Shown here piece after piece: positions 9,284-19,289 of a DNA stretch of 64,000 nucleotides; the stretch's first letter is position 1; every line of letters starts with the position of its first letter. The DNA comes from Pseudomonas sp. KUIN-1 (GTDB lineage Bacteria; Pseudomonadota; Gammaproteobacteria; Pseudomonadales; Pseudomonadaceae). The position numbers and the translations under genes were made by a program. The stretch covers positions 1,798,001-1,862,000 of the forward strand of contig NZ_AP020337.1 in NCBI RefSeq assembly GCF_009176725.1. Direction: 5' to 3'. The notes below the pieces were generated by a model. That model was not told the DNA's origin. It searched no databases and was given only the letters and a program-made list of their open reading frames with translations.

Positions 9284-10819
9284 TCAGCCCAGAAACAACC
9301 GGTAAGCCGGGTTCTCGCTTTCATCCCAGTACCGGTAACCAATCTCATCCAGCGCAGCACCGACCAGATGCCGCTCTTCCTCCGGCACCACCAGCCCGGC
9401 AACCACTCGGCCATCGGCTGCGCCGTGGTTGCGGTAGTGGAACATGGAGATGGTCCAGCGCCCGCCCAGGCGGTTGAGGAAGTTGAACAGCGCGCCCGGT
9501 CGCTCCGGGAACTCGAAGCGCAGCACCACTTCATCGTCGACCCGCTCGGCATGCCCGCCGACCATGTGGCGGATGTGCAGTTTGGCCAGTTCGTTGTCTG
9601 TCAGGTCCAGCACCGGGAAGCCTTGCCCGGTCAGGCTGGCGATCAGGGCGCTGCGTGGGTCGTTCTCGGGATGGGTCTGCACGCCGACGAAGATGTGCGC
9701 CTCGCGGTCGGTGTGATAGCGGTAGTTGAATTCGGTGATCTGCCGCTTGCCGATGGCCTCGCAGAACGCCTTGAAGCTGCCCGGTTGCTCGGGGATGGTC
9801 ACGGCAATGATCGCCTCGCGGCCTTCGCCCAGTTCGGCGCGCTCGGCCACGTGCCGCAAGCGATCGAAGTTGACGTTGGCCCCTGAATCAATCGCCACCA
9901 GCGTCTGGCCGCTGACGCCGCGCTGCTCGACATACTTCTTGATCCCGGCCACGCCCAACGCGCCGGAGGGCTCGGTGATCGAGCGGGTGTCATCGTAGAT
10001 GTCCTTGATCGCCGCACAGATCTCATCCGTGCTGACGGTGATCACTTCATCGACATAATGGCGGCACACTTCAAAGGTGTGATGGCCGATCTGCGCGACC
10101 GCCACGCCATCGGCAAACAGCCCGACCTGGCTCAACACCACGCGCTCCCCGGCGGCCATCGCCGCCTGCAGGCAGTTGGAATCGTCCGGCTCGACGCCGA
10201 TCACCTTGATCTCCGGGCGCAGGTATTTCACGTAGGCCGCGATACCAGCAATCAGACCGCCACCCCCGACCGGAACAAAGATCGCATCCAGCTGGCCCGG
10301 TTGCTGGCGAAGGATCTCCATCGCCACAGTGCCTTGCCCGGCGATGGTGTCGGGGTCGTCATACGGATGGATGTAGACGAAACCTTGTTCGTCGACCAGC
10401 TTCAGCGAGTAGGCCAGCGCTTCCGGGAACGAATCGCCATGCAGCACCACGGTGGCTCCCCGCGAGCGCACGCCTTCGACCTTGATCTCCGGAGTGGTGC
10501 GCGGCATGACGATGGTCGCCTTGATCCCCAGCTCACGCGCTGCCAGCGCCAGGCCCTGGGCATGATTGCCTGCCGAGGCCGTCACCACGCCCCGTGCGGT
10601 CTGCTCTGCGGGCAGTTGCGCGAGCTTGTTGTACGCACCGCGAATCTTGAACGAGAACACCGGCTGCAGGTCTTCGCGCTTGAGCAGCACCTGATTGCCC
10701 AGCCGTTCGGACAGCTGGCGAGCGCCTTGCAGCGGCGTTTCGATGGCAACGTCGTAGACGCGCGAGGTGAGGATTTTGCGCGCGTAATAGTTGAGCAGAG
10801 CGTGCGGGTCCTGGCTCAT
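9284..10819 (-). CDS. ilvA: Threonine ammonia-lyase, biosynthetic
   Basis: IlvA deaminates threonine to 2-oxobutanoate, the first step towards isoleucine. The 511-residue protein has the PLP fold with Lys58 in FSFKIRGAYNK and a glycine-rich phosphate loop (GGGGLIAGIAAYVK). Two C-terminal ACT-like regulatory domains (about 335-510, each with an EFPERPG/TIPEQPG motif) bind Ile/Val in the biosynthetic form. The start ATG overlaps the stop of a 37-codon ORF upstream (ATGA). A leader with attenuator features lies further upstream. Confidence 0.96.
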   Translation of the reverse strand: MSQDPHALLNYYARKILTSRVYDVAIETPLQGARQLSERLGNQVLLKREDLQPVFSFKIRGAYNKLAQLPAEQTARGVVTASAGNHAQGLALAARELGIKATIVMPRTTPEIKVEGVRSRGATVVLHGDSFPEALAYSLKLVDEQGFVYIHPYDDPDTIAGQGTVAMEILRQQPGQLDAIFVPVGGGGLIAGIAAYVKYLRPEIKVIGVEPDDSNCLQAAMAAGERVVLSQVGLFADGVAVAQIGHHTFEVCRHYVDEVITVSTDEICAAIKDIYDDTRSITEPSGALGVAGIKKYVEQRGVSGQTLVAIDSGANVNFDRLRHVAERAELGEGREAIIAVTIPEQPGSFKAFCEAIGKRQITEFNYRYHTDREAHIFVGVQTHPENDPRSALIASLTGQGFPVLDLTDNELAKLHIRHMVGGHAERVDDEVVLRFEFPERPGALFNFLNRLGGRWTISMFHYRNHGAADGRVVAGLVVPEEERHLVGAALDEIGYRYWDESENPAYRLFLG

Positions 10820-10929
10820 CGCATCGTCTCTTCATACGTCGTGCCTGGATACTCGGTGAACGCGCGCGGCAGACCGATAATCAGGTCCAGAGAAGCGAGA
10901 AGGGCGATAGAGCGAGGGATGGCGATCAT
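10816..10929 (-). CDS. Small ORF translationally coupled to ilvA
   Basis: A 37-codon ORF starting MIAIPRSIALLASLDL. AGGAGT lies six bases before its ATG, the best Shine-Dalgarno site in this leader, and its TGA overlaps the ilvA ATG. Ile and Leu make up nearly a third of residues and sit mainly in the first 20. It lies downstream of the attenuator hairpin, so it would be translated only on read-through transcripts. I infer that it delivers ribosomes to ilvA; it may also sense Leu/Ile charging. No protein family is recognised. Confidence 0.55.
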   Translation of the reverse strand: MIAIPRSIALLASLDLIIGLPRAFTEYPGTTYEETMR

Positions 10930-10961
10930 GTCTGACTCCTGATTCGGCAATTGTTGCCCGG

Positions 10962-10993
10962 GAGACAGAAGAAACCCGCCTCCAGGGCGGGTT
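10962..10993 (-). terminator. Attenuator terminator of ilvA leader
   Basis: Read on the - strand, AACCCGCC, loop CTGGA and GGCGGGTT make a perfect 8-bp stem (arms 10986-10993 and 10973-10980), followed by TCTTCTGTCT. The 5' arm can instead pair with the identical-length GGCGGGTT at 11011-11018, which spans the last codons and stop of the leader peptide. The two pairings exclude each other. Confidence 0.65.
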
Positions 10994-11008
10994 TTTGGCA
11001 AACGTCGG

Positions 11009-11074
11009 CTAACCCGCCATGACTGGAATGACGGTAATAATAATCTGGCCGATGTTGTGCTTGATGAGGTTCAT
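11009..11074 (-). CDS. Putative ilvA leader peptide (Ile/Val-rich, 21 residues)
   Basis: ATG at 11074 opens a 21-codon ORF starting MNLIKHNIGQ, with three consecutive Ile codons (ATT) at 11-13, then Thr-Val-Ile and a further Val; 6 Ile and 2 Val in 21 residues. It lies just before the ilvA attenuator hairpin and the antiterminator segment overlaps its last codons. No Shine-Dalgarno site precedes the ATG, but the proposed promoter would start transcription at or next to it, so leaderless translation is possible. Too short for family recognition; the call rests on composition and the paired hairpins. Confidence 0.6.
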   Translation of the reverse strand: MNLIKHNIGQIIITVIPVMAG

Positions 11075-11081
11075 GAGCAGG

Positions 11082-11111
11082 AGGTTAGGTCGACACTGGC
11101 ATGCAAGTCAA
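11082..11111 (-). promoter_or_regulatory. Candidate sigma-70 promoter of the ilvA leader
   Basis: On the - strand, TTGACT (11106-11111) and TAACCT (11082-11087) are 18 bases apart. The -10 is weak (TA...T). The predicted start lies about at 11074, the first base of the leader peptide ATG. Confidence 0.4.
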
Positions 11112-11283
11112 TAGCGCCCGTCCGCTATACGGGTGAGGGGATGCTGAATCGACCACGGTCTTTTTCGTCTGTTTGACAAGAATCAACATTTTTATTTCAC
11201 ATTGGCACTTTAATGTTGATCTTGCGGTCAGTTATTTCAGCTTTGATTATCACCCCCACTCACTCAGCCAAGAGGGCGAAGAA

Positions 11284-11370
11284 ATGGACGAATACCAGGA
11301 AGAACTACTCGAATACCGTGCATCGGAACTGGACCCGGTAGAGCCTGCCGACGACGCTACCGAACTGTGA
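11284..11370 (+). CDS. Hypothetical 28-residue acidic protein
   Basis: A short ORF beginning MDEYQEELLEYRASELDP and ending in TEL, strongly acidic, with GAGGGCGAAGAA just before the ATG. It faces the convergent AraC-type gene seven bases downstream. The frame stays open upstream to a TTG at 11173, but that extension is AT-rich and unlike the rest. No function can be assigned. Coding use is plausible because of the ribosome site and charged composition, but unproven. Confidence 0.45.
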   Translation: MDEYQEELLEYRASELDPVEPADDATEL

Positions 11371-11376
11371 ACGGCT

Positions 11377-12423
11377 TCATGCGCTTTGACGCTGGCTGCG
11401 GCGGAACTCTCCCGGAGTCTGCCCGTTCCAGCGTTTGAAGGCGCGTTGAAAGGCTTCGGCAGAAGCGAATCCCAGCAGGTAGGCGATCTCCCCGAACGCC
11501 AGTTCAGTGTCGCGAATGTACGTCATTGCCAGGTCGCGCCGCGTGTCATTGAGCACTGCGCGAAAGCATGTACCTTCCTCAGCCAGCTTGCGACGCAGCG
11601 TCCAGGTCGGCAGTTTGAGCCTTGCTGCCACTTCCTCCAGATCCGGTTCACTTCCGCCGTTCAATAACGGCCCCAGCAATTGAATGATGCGTTCACGCAG
11701 GCTGCGGGTGCGGGTCTGTTGTTCCAGTTCGCTTTCGCACAGCTGCAACAGGTGCCGCCAGGTACTTGGGCAATGGTCGGGGTTGCGCAATGCCAGGCTG
11801 GTCTGGTCCAGATGCAGTTGGTTGGTCGCCGCGCCAAATACCATCGGGTTATCACTCAGTACGGCGTATTGCGCGGCATAGTCAGGCGCTTCGAATTCGA
11901 TCTCGACGCGTTGTGCGCGCAGCTCTGTACCTGCCAGCGTGGAAAGCTGAGCCAGCCAGCCAGCTAAAATCGAGTCCACCACAAACCTGTTGTAAGCGTT
12001 ATAGGGGCTGATTGAATAGAAGCGCATCCAGGCGCCGTCGGCATCCTCGTGGAAACTCGACTGGCCGCGATAATTGGAACCGTACAAGGGTTCAAAGCGA
12101 ATCAGCGTGCGCGCCGCCTCGCGCACGTTGGGTGCCTGGGCCGCGGTGATACCGGCCAGACCGGCCTGCGCGAAACGACTCAGCTGGCCCATGCGCAAGC
12201 CCAGCCCGGGCTGGCCGGTCAGCTGGATGGCAGCGTGTCCCAGGCGCATGTAGCGCGGGATCGACAGCCGCGCCCGCGCCTGGCTCAGGCGAATCGGGTC
12301 AAGACCGTACTGCTCCAGCAGCGCGTCAGGGTTCCTGTCGAAACTGTTGACCGCATCGCTCAGGCTCTGGATGAAACCCACCGACAGATCACCCAGGCGC
12401 AGGGTCAGGGTCGGCATCGTCAA
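11377..12423 (-). CDS. AraC family transcriptional regulator
   Basis: The 348-residue protein has an N-terminal arabinose-binding-type domain (about 20-205, the PF12625 class seen in OruR/VirF-like regulators; note GHAAIQLTGQPGLGLRMGQ). A C-terminal double helix-turn-helix lies at about 255-340 (EVAARLKLPTWTLRRKLAEEG and IAYLLGFASAEAFQRAFKRW). Its ATG overlaps the stop of the gene upstream by four bases (ATGA), so it is cotranscribed with the nitrilase-fold protein. Ligand and targets are unknown. Confidence 0.9.
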   Translation of the reverse strand: MTMPTLTLRLGDLSVGFIQSLSDAVNSFDRNPDALLEQYGLDPIRLSQARARLSIPRYMRLGHAAIQLTGQPGLGLRMGQLSRFAQAGLAGITAAQAPNVREAARTLIRFEPLYGSNYRGQSSFHEDADGAWMRFYSISPYNAYNRFVVDSILAGWLAQLSTLAGTELRAQRVEIEFEAPDYAAQYAVLSDNPMVFGAATNQLHLDQTSLALRNPDHCPSTWRHLLQLCESELEQQTRTRSLRERIIQLLGPLLNGGSEPDLEEVAARLKLPTWTLRRKLAEEGTCFRAVLNDTRRDLAMTYIRDTELAFGEIAYLLGFASAEAFQRAFKRWNGQTPGEFRRSQRQSA

Positions 12424-13553
12424 AGCCAGAGGTTGATCAGGCGCGCACCGCCAGCGGCAGCATTTTCCTGCTGCGGCTCGGCGATCGTCTGCCCAGCGTG
12501 GCTGGCAAAACTTTGCCCGGCCACGCCCTGATTCCAGAACTGCCCGCGCATGAACACGCTGATCCCCGCTTGCGCAGTACTTTGCGGAGCACGCCCGGTC
12601 AACGTCAGGTGATGCCAGGCTTCGCCCTCGCTAGGCGTGTCGGTCGGCACGTCGATGTCTGTATGCCTTGGCTTGCGCCACGGTTCGGACCAGGCGGCCT
12701 TGCCGATGACGAAGGCCGGCACCGCAATCAGTTGCGCACCGTTCTGGTTCAGGCGCGCGTAATTATCCGGGTACCAGCTGTCGCTGCCGATCAGCACACC
12801 CAGGCGCCCGGCAGGCGTGTCGATCACATTCAACGGTGCGTCGCTTGCCGTGCGCACATAACGCTTCTGATAGCGCTCGGGGTACAACTGACGCTGCGGC
12901 TGGCCGAGCGGCAGGCCATTGCTGCCAAACGTCAGGCTGCTGTTATACAGGGCGCCACTGCCGACTTTCAGTTGGCCATCTTCAACGCTGGGATCGGGCA
13001 GCACAATCGAGCCTGCCACCAGTGTGACGCCGAACTCTCTGGCCAGGCCGCCAAACAGTGTCTGATAGTCCCGCGCCATCGATCGGGCCTTGATCCGCAG
13101 GTGGGCGTCATCCAGACGGTCCCTGCCTTCGGCCCCCAGGATCGCCGTGATAAATTGCAACGGATTGCTCCACGACAGCCATTCCATGGCGTCATCCAGC
13201 GTGGTGGCTTGATAGAGCTGATCCTTCTCGCCACTGGCGAACAGCCAGGTGCCGATATGTTCCGGCAGTACCACCACCGTGCGTGGGTTGATCAGCCCCT
13301 TGTCACGGGCCTGTTGCAAATAAGCGGCGAGCTTGCGGTGCAGTCGCTCGCTGTTCTGGTAATCAGTCGGAAACAGTTCGGGCTCGATCCCCAGCAGGTT
13401 GCCGCGCTCACCGGGCTGGCCTTCATTGATGGCCAGACGAATGCGCAGATCGGACAGGTAGTGACCCGCCGGACGTTGATCGGTCCAGATCGCGTAGCTG
13501 ACGAGGCTGGCAACGCTCAGCAGAACCAGGCAGATGGCGAAGAATTTGCGCAT
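12420..13553 (-). CDS. Membrane-anchored carbon-nitrogen hydrolase-fold protein, catalytic Cys missing
   Basis: The 377-residue protein has one N-terminal hydrophobic segment (about 4-22), so it is anchored in or secreted through the inner membrane. A nitrilase/amidase fold follows. Glu98 in LPEHIGTW matches the catalytic Glu and Lys230 in YPERYQKRYV lies where the catalytic Lys is expected. The nucleophile motif, normally GVxICYD, reads GVLIGSD, so the Cys is replaced by Gly256. It may be a pseudoenzyme or use another residue (Ser257). It forms an operon with the AraC-type regulator. Confidence 0.7.
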   Translation of the reverse strand: MRKFFAICLVLLSVASLVSYAIWTDQRPAGHYLSDLRIRLAINEGQPGERGNLLGIEPELFPTDYQNSERLHRKLAAYLQQARDKGLINPRTVVVLPEHIGTWLFASGEKDQLYQATTLDDAMEWLSWSNPLQFITAILGAEGRDRLDDAHLRIKARSMARDYQTLFGGLAREFGVTLVAGSIVLPDPSVEDGQLKVGSGALYNSSLTFGSNGLPLGQPQRQLYPERYQKRYVRTASDAPLNVIDTPAGRLGVLIGSDSWYPDNYARLNQNGAQLIAVPAFVIGKAAWSEPWRKPRHTDIDVPTDTPSEGEAWHHLTLTGRAPQSTAQAGISVFMRGQFWNQGVAGQSFASHAGQTIAEPQQENAAAGGARLINLWL

Positions 13554-13739
13554 AAAAAGATCGAATGACGGCCATCGGGGAATTGTCGCCTAGGGTAGGG
13601 CTGCGTCGGGCGCTTGCCAAGTGCCACTGCGCGTTTGGATCAATAACTTGTCACTTTCGGTCATTGAGTGTGTGGCGGGATGCGTCTTTACTGGTGCCCA
13701 TGAACCAGAGGACCCGCAGAGGTCCTTGCTATTCCGTGA

Positions 13740-15800
<2,061 letters not shown>

Positions 15801-15884
15801 CAGACAATGCCTGATCAAGGGTTTTGCAACGCAGCCTGCTGACCGGCGAAGACCCTGAAACGGCTTGTCTGTAAACTGCGGCGC

Positions 15885-16829
15885 ATGATGCTCGACGCCC
15901 TCGGCTGGCAACCCACTGCTCCCCTGGAACGCTTGAACCTGCCCTGGCTGCAAGACGCCGGGGTCGAGGTTGCGATCCTGCGCCTGGACCTTATCGACGC
16001 GCTGATCAGCGGTAACAAATGGTTCAAGCTCAGCGAGCACCTCAGTCTGGCTGTTGATTCGGGTGCCGAGGGGTTGATCAGCCTCGGCGGCGCACATTCC
16101 AATCATCTGCATGCCCTGGCCGCTGCAGGCAAACGCTTCGGTTTCCCGACGGTCGGCCTGTTGCGCGGTTATGCCCAGCAGACGCCGACGGTGCTCGATC
16201 TGCAGGCTTTCGGCATGCAACTGCACTGGCTGGGTTATGCCGGCTATCGTGAGCGGCATGCTGCGGGCTTCTGGTCGCCGTGGCAGGCCCGCTATCCCGG
16301 TCTTTATCCGATTGCCGAAGGCGGTGGCGGGCTTGCCGGTGCATTGGGTTGCGGTCGGTTGCGGGCAATGCTCGACGAGCAGCTCGGGCACCTGGGCTGG
16401 GACGATTACCACGGATGGTGGTTGGCGGCAGGCACCGGCACCACGCTGGTCGGCTTGCTGTTGGCAGAGGCGGGCGCCCGGCCGGTGTATGGGGCGATGG
16501 CTGTGCCCGAGGATCACGGGGTCGCGCAAAACATCATCGCGGTGCTGAATGAGGCGGCCGGTGCGCAAACCGATGTCGCGCCGCGCCTGCCACCCACTTG
16601 TATTCTGCTCGATGCCAGCCGCGGCGGTTTCGCCAGAACCGACGCGGCGCTGCTCGGTTTCATTGCCGACAGCGAGGCACAGAGCGGTGTACCTCTGGAG
16701 CCGCTGTACACCGGCAAGGCGTTGCTGGCCCTGCATGATGAAGTGCTGGCCGGTCGTTTCGCGCCCGGCACCCGGCTGGTCTTCGTCCACACCGGCGGCC
16801 TTCAGGGGCGGCGTGCGATGGGCCTGTAA
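15885..16829 (+). CDS. PLP-dependent deaminase / D-cysteine desulfhydrase family
   Basis: A 314-residue fold-type II PLP enzyme of the ACC deaminase / D-cysteine desulfhydrase family. The likely Schiff-base lysine is in SGNKWFKL (Lys45), followed by GGAHSNHLHALAAAGKRFG. Motifs alone do not separate ACC deaminase from D-cysteine desulfhydrase; the latter is more common in Pseudomonas. Two adjacent ATGs (15885, 15888) are possible starts. It lies between fadH and an MHS transporter with its own spacing on both sides. Confidence 0.75.
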   Translation: MMLDALGWQPTAPLERLNLPWLQDAGVEVAILRLDLIDALISGNKWFKLSEHLSLAVDSGAEGLISLGGAHSNHLHALAAAGKRFGFPTVGLLRGYAQQTPTVLDLQAFGMQLHWLGYAGYRERHAAGFWSPWQARYPGLYPIAEGGGGLAGALGCGRLRAMLDEQLGHLGWDDYHGWWLAAGTGTTLVGLLLAEAGARPVYGAMAVPEDHGVAQNIIAVLNEAAGAQTDVAPRLPPTCILLDASRGGFARTDAALLGFIADSEAQSGVPLEPLYTGKALLALHDEVLAGRFAPGTRLVFVHTGGLQGRRAMGL

Positions 16830-16976
16830 GCCACGTGGCAGAGCCTTTGGCATGAATTCTGCGCAGAACGATGCGAGACGTCGGCCCTGACTACGTGGAT
16901 GACACTTCTGGAGAGGGGCATCCGGGTCGCTGTCTCGATAATCGATCCATTCCAGATCAACACGCCGAGGCCCGCC

Positions 16977-18314
16977 ATGACCACTACTACCGTAGAGCAA
17001 GTCGACCCTGCCACGCTGAAAAAAGTCATCGTCGCTGCGGCCATCGGCAACTTCGTCGAGTGGTTCGATTTTGCCGTCTATGGATTTCTGGCGACGACGA
17101 TCGCGCTGCAGTTTTTCCCCAGCGGCGACAGCAGTGCAGCGTTGTTGAAAACCTTTGCCGTGTTCGCCGTGGCCTTTGCATTCAGACCGCTGGGCGGGAT
17201 TTTCTTCGGCATGCTGGGTGACCGGATCGGGCGCAAGAAAACCCTGGCCATGACCATCCTGCTGATGGCCGGCGCCACCACACTGATCGGCCTGTTGCCG
17301 ACCTATGCCGCGATCGGTGTGATGGCACCGGTGCTGCTGACCATCATTCGCTGTGCGCAGGGTTTCTCGGCCGGCGGCGAGTATGCCGGTGCCTGCGCGT
17401 ACCTCATGGAGCACGCGCCGCGCACGCAACGTGCCTGGTACGGCAGCTTCGTTCCGGTCTCGACGTTCTCCGCATTCGCTGCCGCAGCAGTAGTGGCCTA
17501 CGCGCTTGAGTCGTTGCTGTCGACCGAGGCCATGGGCAACTGGGGCTGGCGTCTGCCGTTTCTGATTGCTGCGCCGCTGGGGCTGGTCGGGCTGTACCTG
17601 CGCTGGAAGCTCGATGAAACCCCGGCGTTTCAGGCGGTTGCTCAAGAACACGCCGTGGCTCACTCGCCGCTCAAGGATACCTTGCGCCATCACGCCGCGG
17701 CGATGTGCTGTCTGGGCGCATTCGTGTCACTGACGGCGTTGTCGTTCTACATGTTCACCACCTACTTCGCGACCTACCTGCAAGTGGCCGGTGGACTGAG
17801 CAGGGCAACGGCGCTGCTGGTCTCGTTGATCGCGCTGGCCTTCGCCGCCGCCCTCTGCCCACTGGCCGGTGCCTATTCGGATCGGGTAGGGCGCCGGGTC
17901 ACCATGGCAACGGCCTGCATTCTGTTGATGGTCGTGGTGGTTCCATCATTCCTGATGGCCAGCTCCGGCTCGTTCATCGCCTCGATCATCGGCGTCATGC
18001 TGCTCGCCGTGGGCGCAGTGCTGTGTGGCGTGGTAACAGCCGCACTGCTGTCGGAAACCTTTCCCACCCGTACCCGCTACACCGCCTCGGCGATCACCTA
18101 CAACATGGCCTACACCCTGTTCGGCGGCACCGCGCCGCTGATGGCAACCTGGCTGATCAGCATGACCGGCAGCAACCTGTCGCCCGCGTTCTACCTCATC
18201 GCCGTGGCAGCACTGGCAATGGCCGGCGGCATGGCCCTGCCGGAAACCTCGAAAATATCGTTGCATGATGTACCTGTTACAGGCGAGGAACCGGTGGTGG
18301 GGTCAATTGCCTGA
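16977..18314 (+). CDS. MFS transporter, metabolite:H+ symporter (MHS) family
   Basis: A 445-residue, 12-helix permease. FVEWFDFAVYGFLA in helix 1 and GDRIGRKKTL in loop 2-3 are typical of the MHS group (alpha-ketoglutarate, proline/betaine and shikimate permeases), as is GGEYAGACAYLMEHAP. The substrate is not readable from sequence. The ATG at 16977 starts MTTTTVEQVDP; the upstream in-frame extension is not convincing. Repeats begin about 40 bases after the stop. Confidence 0.88.
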   Translation: MTTTTVEQVDPATLKKVIVAAAIGNFVEWFDFAVYGFLATTIALQFFPSGDSSAALLKTFAVFAVAFAFRPLGGIFFGMLGDRIGRKKTLAMTILLMAGATTLIGLLPTYAAIGVMAPVLLTIIRCAQGFSAGGEYAGACAYLMEHAPRTQRAWYGSFVPVSTFSAFAAAAVVAYALESLLSTEAMGNWGWRLPFLIAAPLGLVGLYLRWKLDETPAFQAVAQEHAVAHSPLKDTLRHHAAAMCCLGAFVSLTALSFYMFTTYFATYLQVAGGLSRATALLVSLIALAFAAALCPLAGAYSDRVGRRVTMATACILLMVVVVPSFLMASSGSFIASIIGVMLLAVGAVLCGVVTAALLSETFPTRTRYTASAITYNMAYTLFGGTAPLMATWLISMTGSNLSPAFYLIAVAALAMAGGMALPETSKISLHDVPVTGEEPVVGSIA

Positions 18315-18354
18315 GGGCAGAGGCCGGAAACGAACATGGCTCGCATCGCAGAGC

Positions 18355-18412
18355 GCTGTGTGACGCAGAGCGTCACGAACTGCATTCCCACGCGGAGCGT
18401 TGGAACGATAGT
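18355..18412 (+). repeat. Single DUF1534-type repeat unit
   Basis: It contains TGACGCAGAGCGTCACGAAC and CCACGCGGAGCGTTGGAACG, the same palindrome pair as the tandem arrays nearby. It is one isolated copy after the MHS transporter gene. Confidence 0.7.
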
Positions 18413-18519
18413 CAAAACAATCTCATGCCTTACCCGCAGCCACTGGCGCAAAAGCGCTTTTCAACCGCGATGTCACTGACGACGCAGAGTGCGACGTTAG
18501 TGACGGCTGAGTCCTGGCG

Positions 18520-18710
18520 CTGATCCGGGGGTAGCCTGGCAGGACGCCAGGCTAGCCGCACCGCGCCATGGATGGCGCGTTGCGGCGACCCCCGGATCAG
18601 TGACAGGGCGAAGGAACCCGACGAAGTCGGGCCGGAAACCGGAGCGAGGGGGTTTGCCTACTTTGGCCCCATCAAAGTAGGTCGCCGAGGGGCGAAAAGG
18701 TGACCTGAGC
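18520..18710 (+). repeat. Strongly folded intergenic element with three-way junction
   Basis: A 13-bp perfect outer stem (18520-18532 with 18588-18600) encloses two hairpins. One is AGCCTGGC/GCCAGGCT (18533-18553). The other is CCGCA-c-CGCGCCA with its complement (18556-18585), with one mismatch. Further hairpins follow: CCCGAC/GTCGGG near 18617-18631 and CCTACTTTG/CAAAGTAGG near 18656-18680. No ORF of merit is present. It resembles multicopy intergenic elements of pseudomonads, but a structured RNA cannot be excluded. Confidence 0.6.
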
Positions 18711-18715
18711 CGAAC

Positions 18716-19160
18716 GTCAATCCACCTGATGTCGCAGAACTGCTGTGTGACGCAGAGCGTCACGAAAGGCATTACCACGCGGAGCGTGGGAACGAGAATC
18801 TGAGTCGAACCCCAATCCGCCTGATGTCGCAGAACCGCCGTGTGACGCAGAGCGTCACGAACTGCATTCCCACGCTGGAGCGTGGGAACGAGAATCTGAG
18901 TCGAACCCCAATCCGCCTGATGTCGCAGAACCGCCGTGTGACGCAGAGCGTCACGAACTGCATTCCCACGCTGGAGCGTGGGAACGAGAATCTGAATCGA
19001 ACGCCAATCCAGCTGATGTCGCAGAACCGCTGTGTGACGCAGAGCGTCACGAAAGGCATTACCACGCGGAGCGTGGGAACGAGAATCTGAGCCGAACCTC
19101 AATCCAGCTGATGTCGCAGAACCGCCGTGTGACGCAGAGCGTCACGAAAGGCATTTCCGT
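18716..19160 (+). repeat. Tandem array of five about-95-base DUF1534-type repeats
   Basis: Copies are marked by TGATGTCGCAGAAC at 18728, 18822, 18918, 19014 and 19109, a period of 94-96 bases. Each carries GTGACGCAGAGCGTCACGAA and all but the last, which is incomplete, the CACGCGGAGCGTG or CACGCTGGAGCGTG palindrome. Copies 2 and 3 are nearly identical, as are copies 1 and 4 in the palindrome half. Translating the reverse strand gives a periodic product of the DUF1534 kind, judged spurious. Confidence 0.85.
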
Positions 19161-19289
19161 CAGCAAAAATGCAACAAAACGTGGCACAGTCGCCCCGAAA
19201 AATGGCACATTGGCGCGCCCCGGTACGCGTGACACATCTTGTAATCATTCGTACCGGGCGGCCCGCGAACCCTTTTACGGATAAATACC

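Noticed and set aside
18497..19102. A 201-codon - strand ORF with repeated blocks of about 32 residues (HTAVLRHQADWGSTQ).
   Set aside because: It is the reverse translation of the 95-base DNA repeats (DUF1534 type), with no ribosome site; the periodicity is that of the DNA.
18716..19160. Possible CRISPR array because of five regular repeats.
   Set aside because: The whole 95-base period is repeated, there are no unique spacers of equal length, and no cas genes are nearby.
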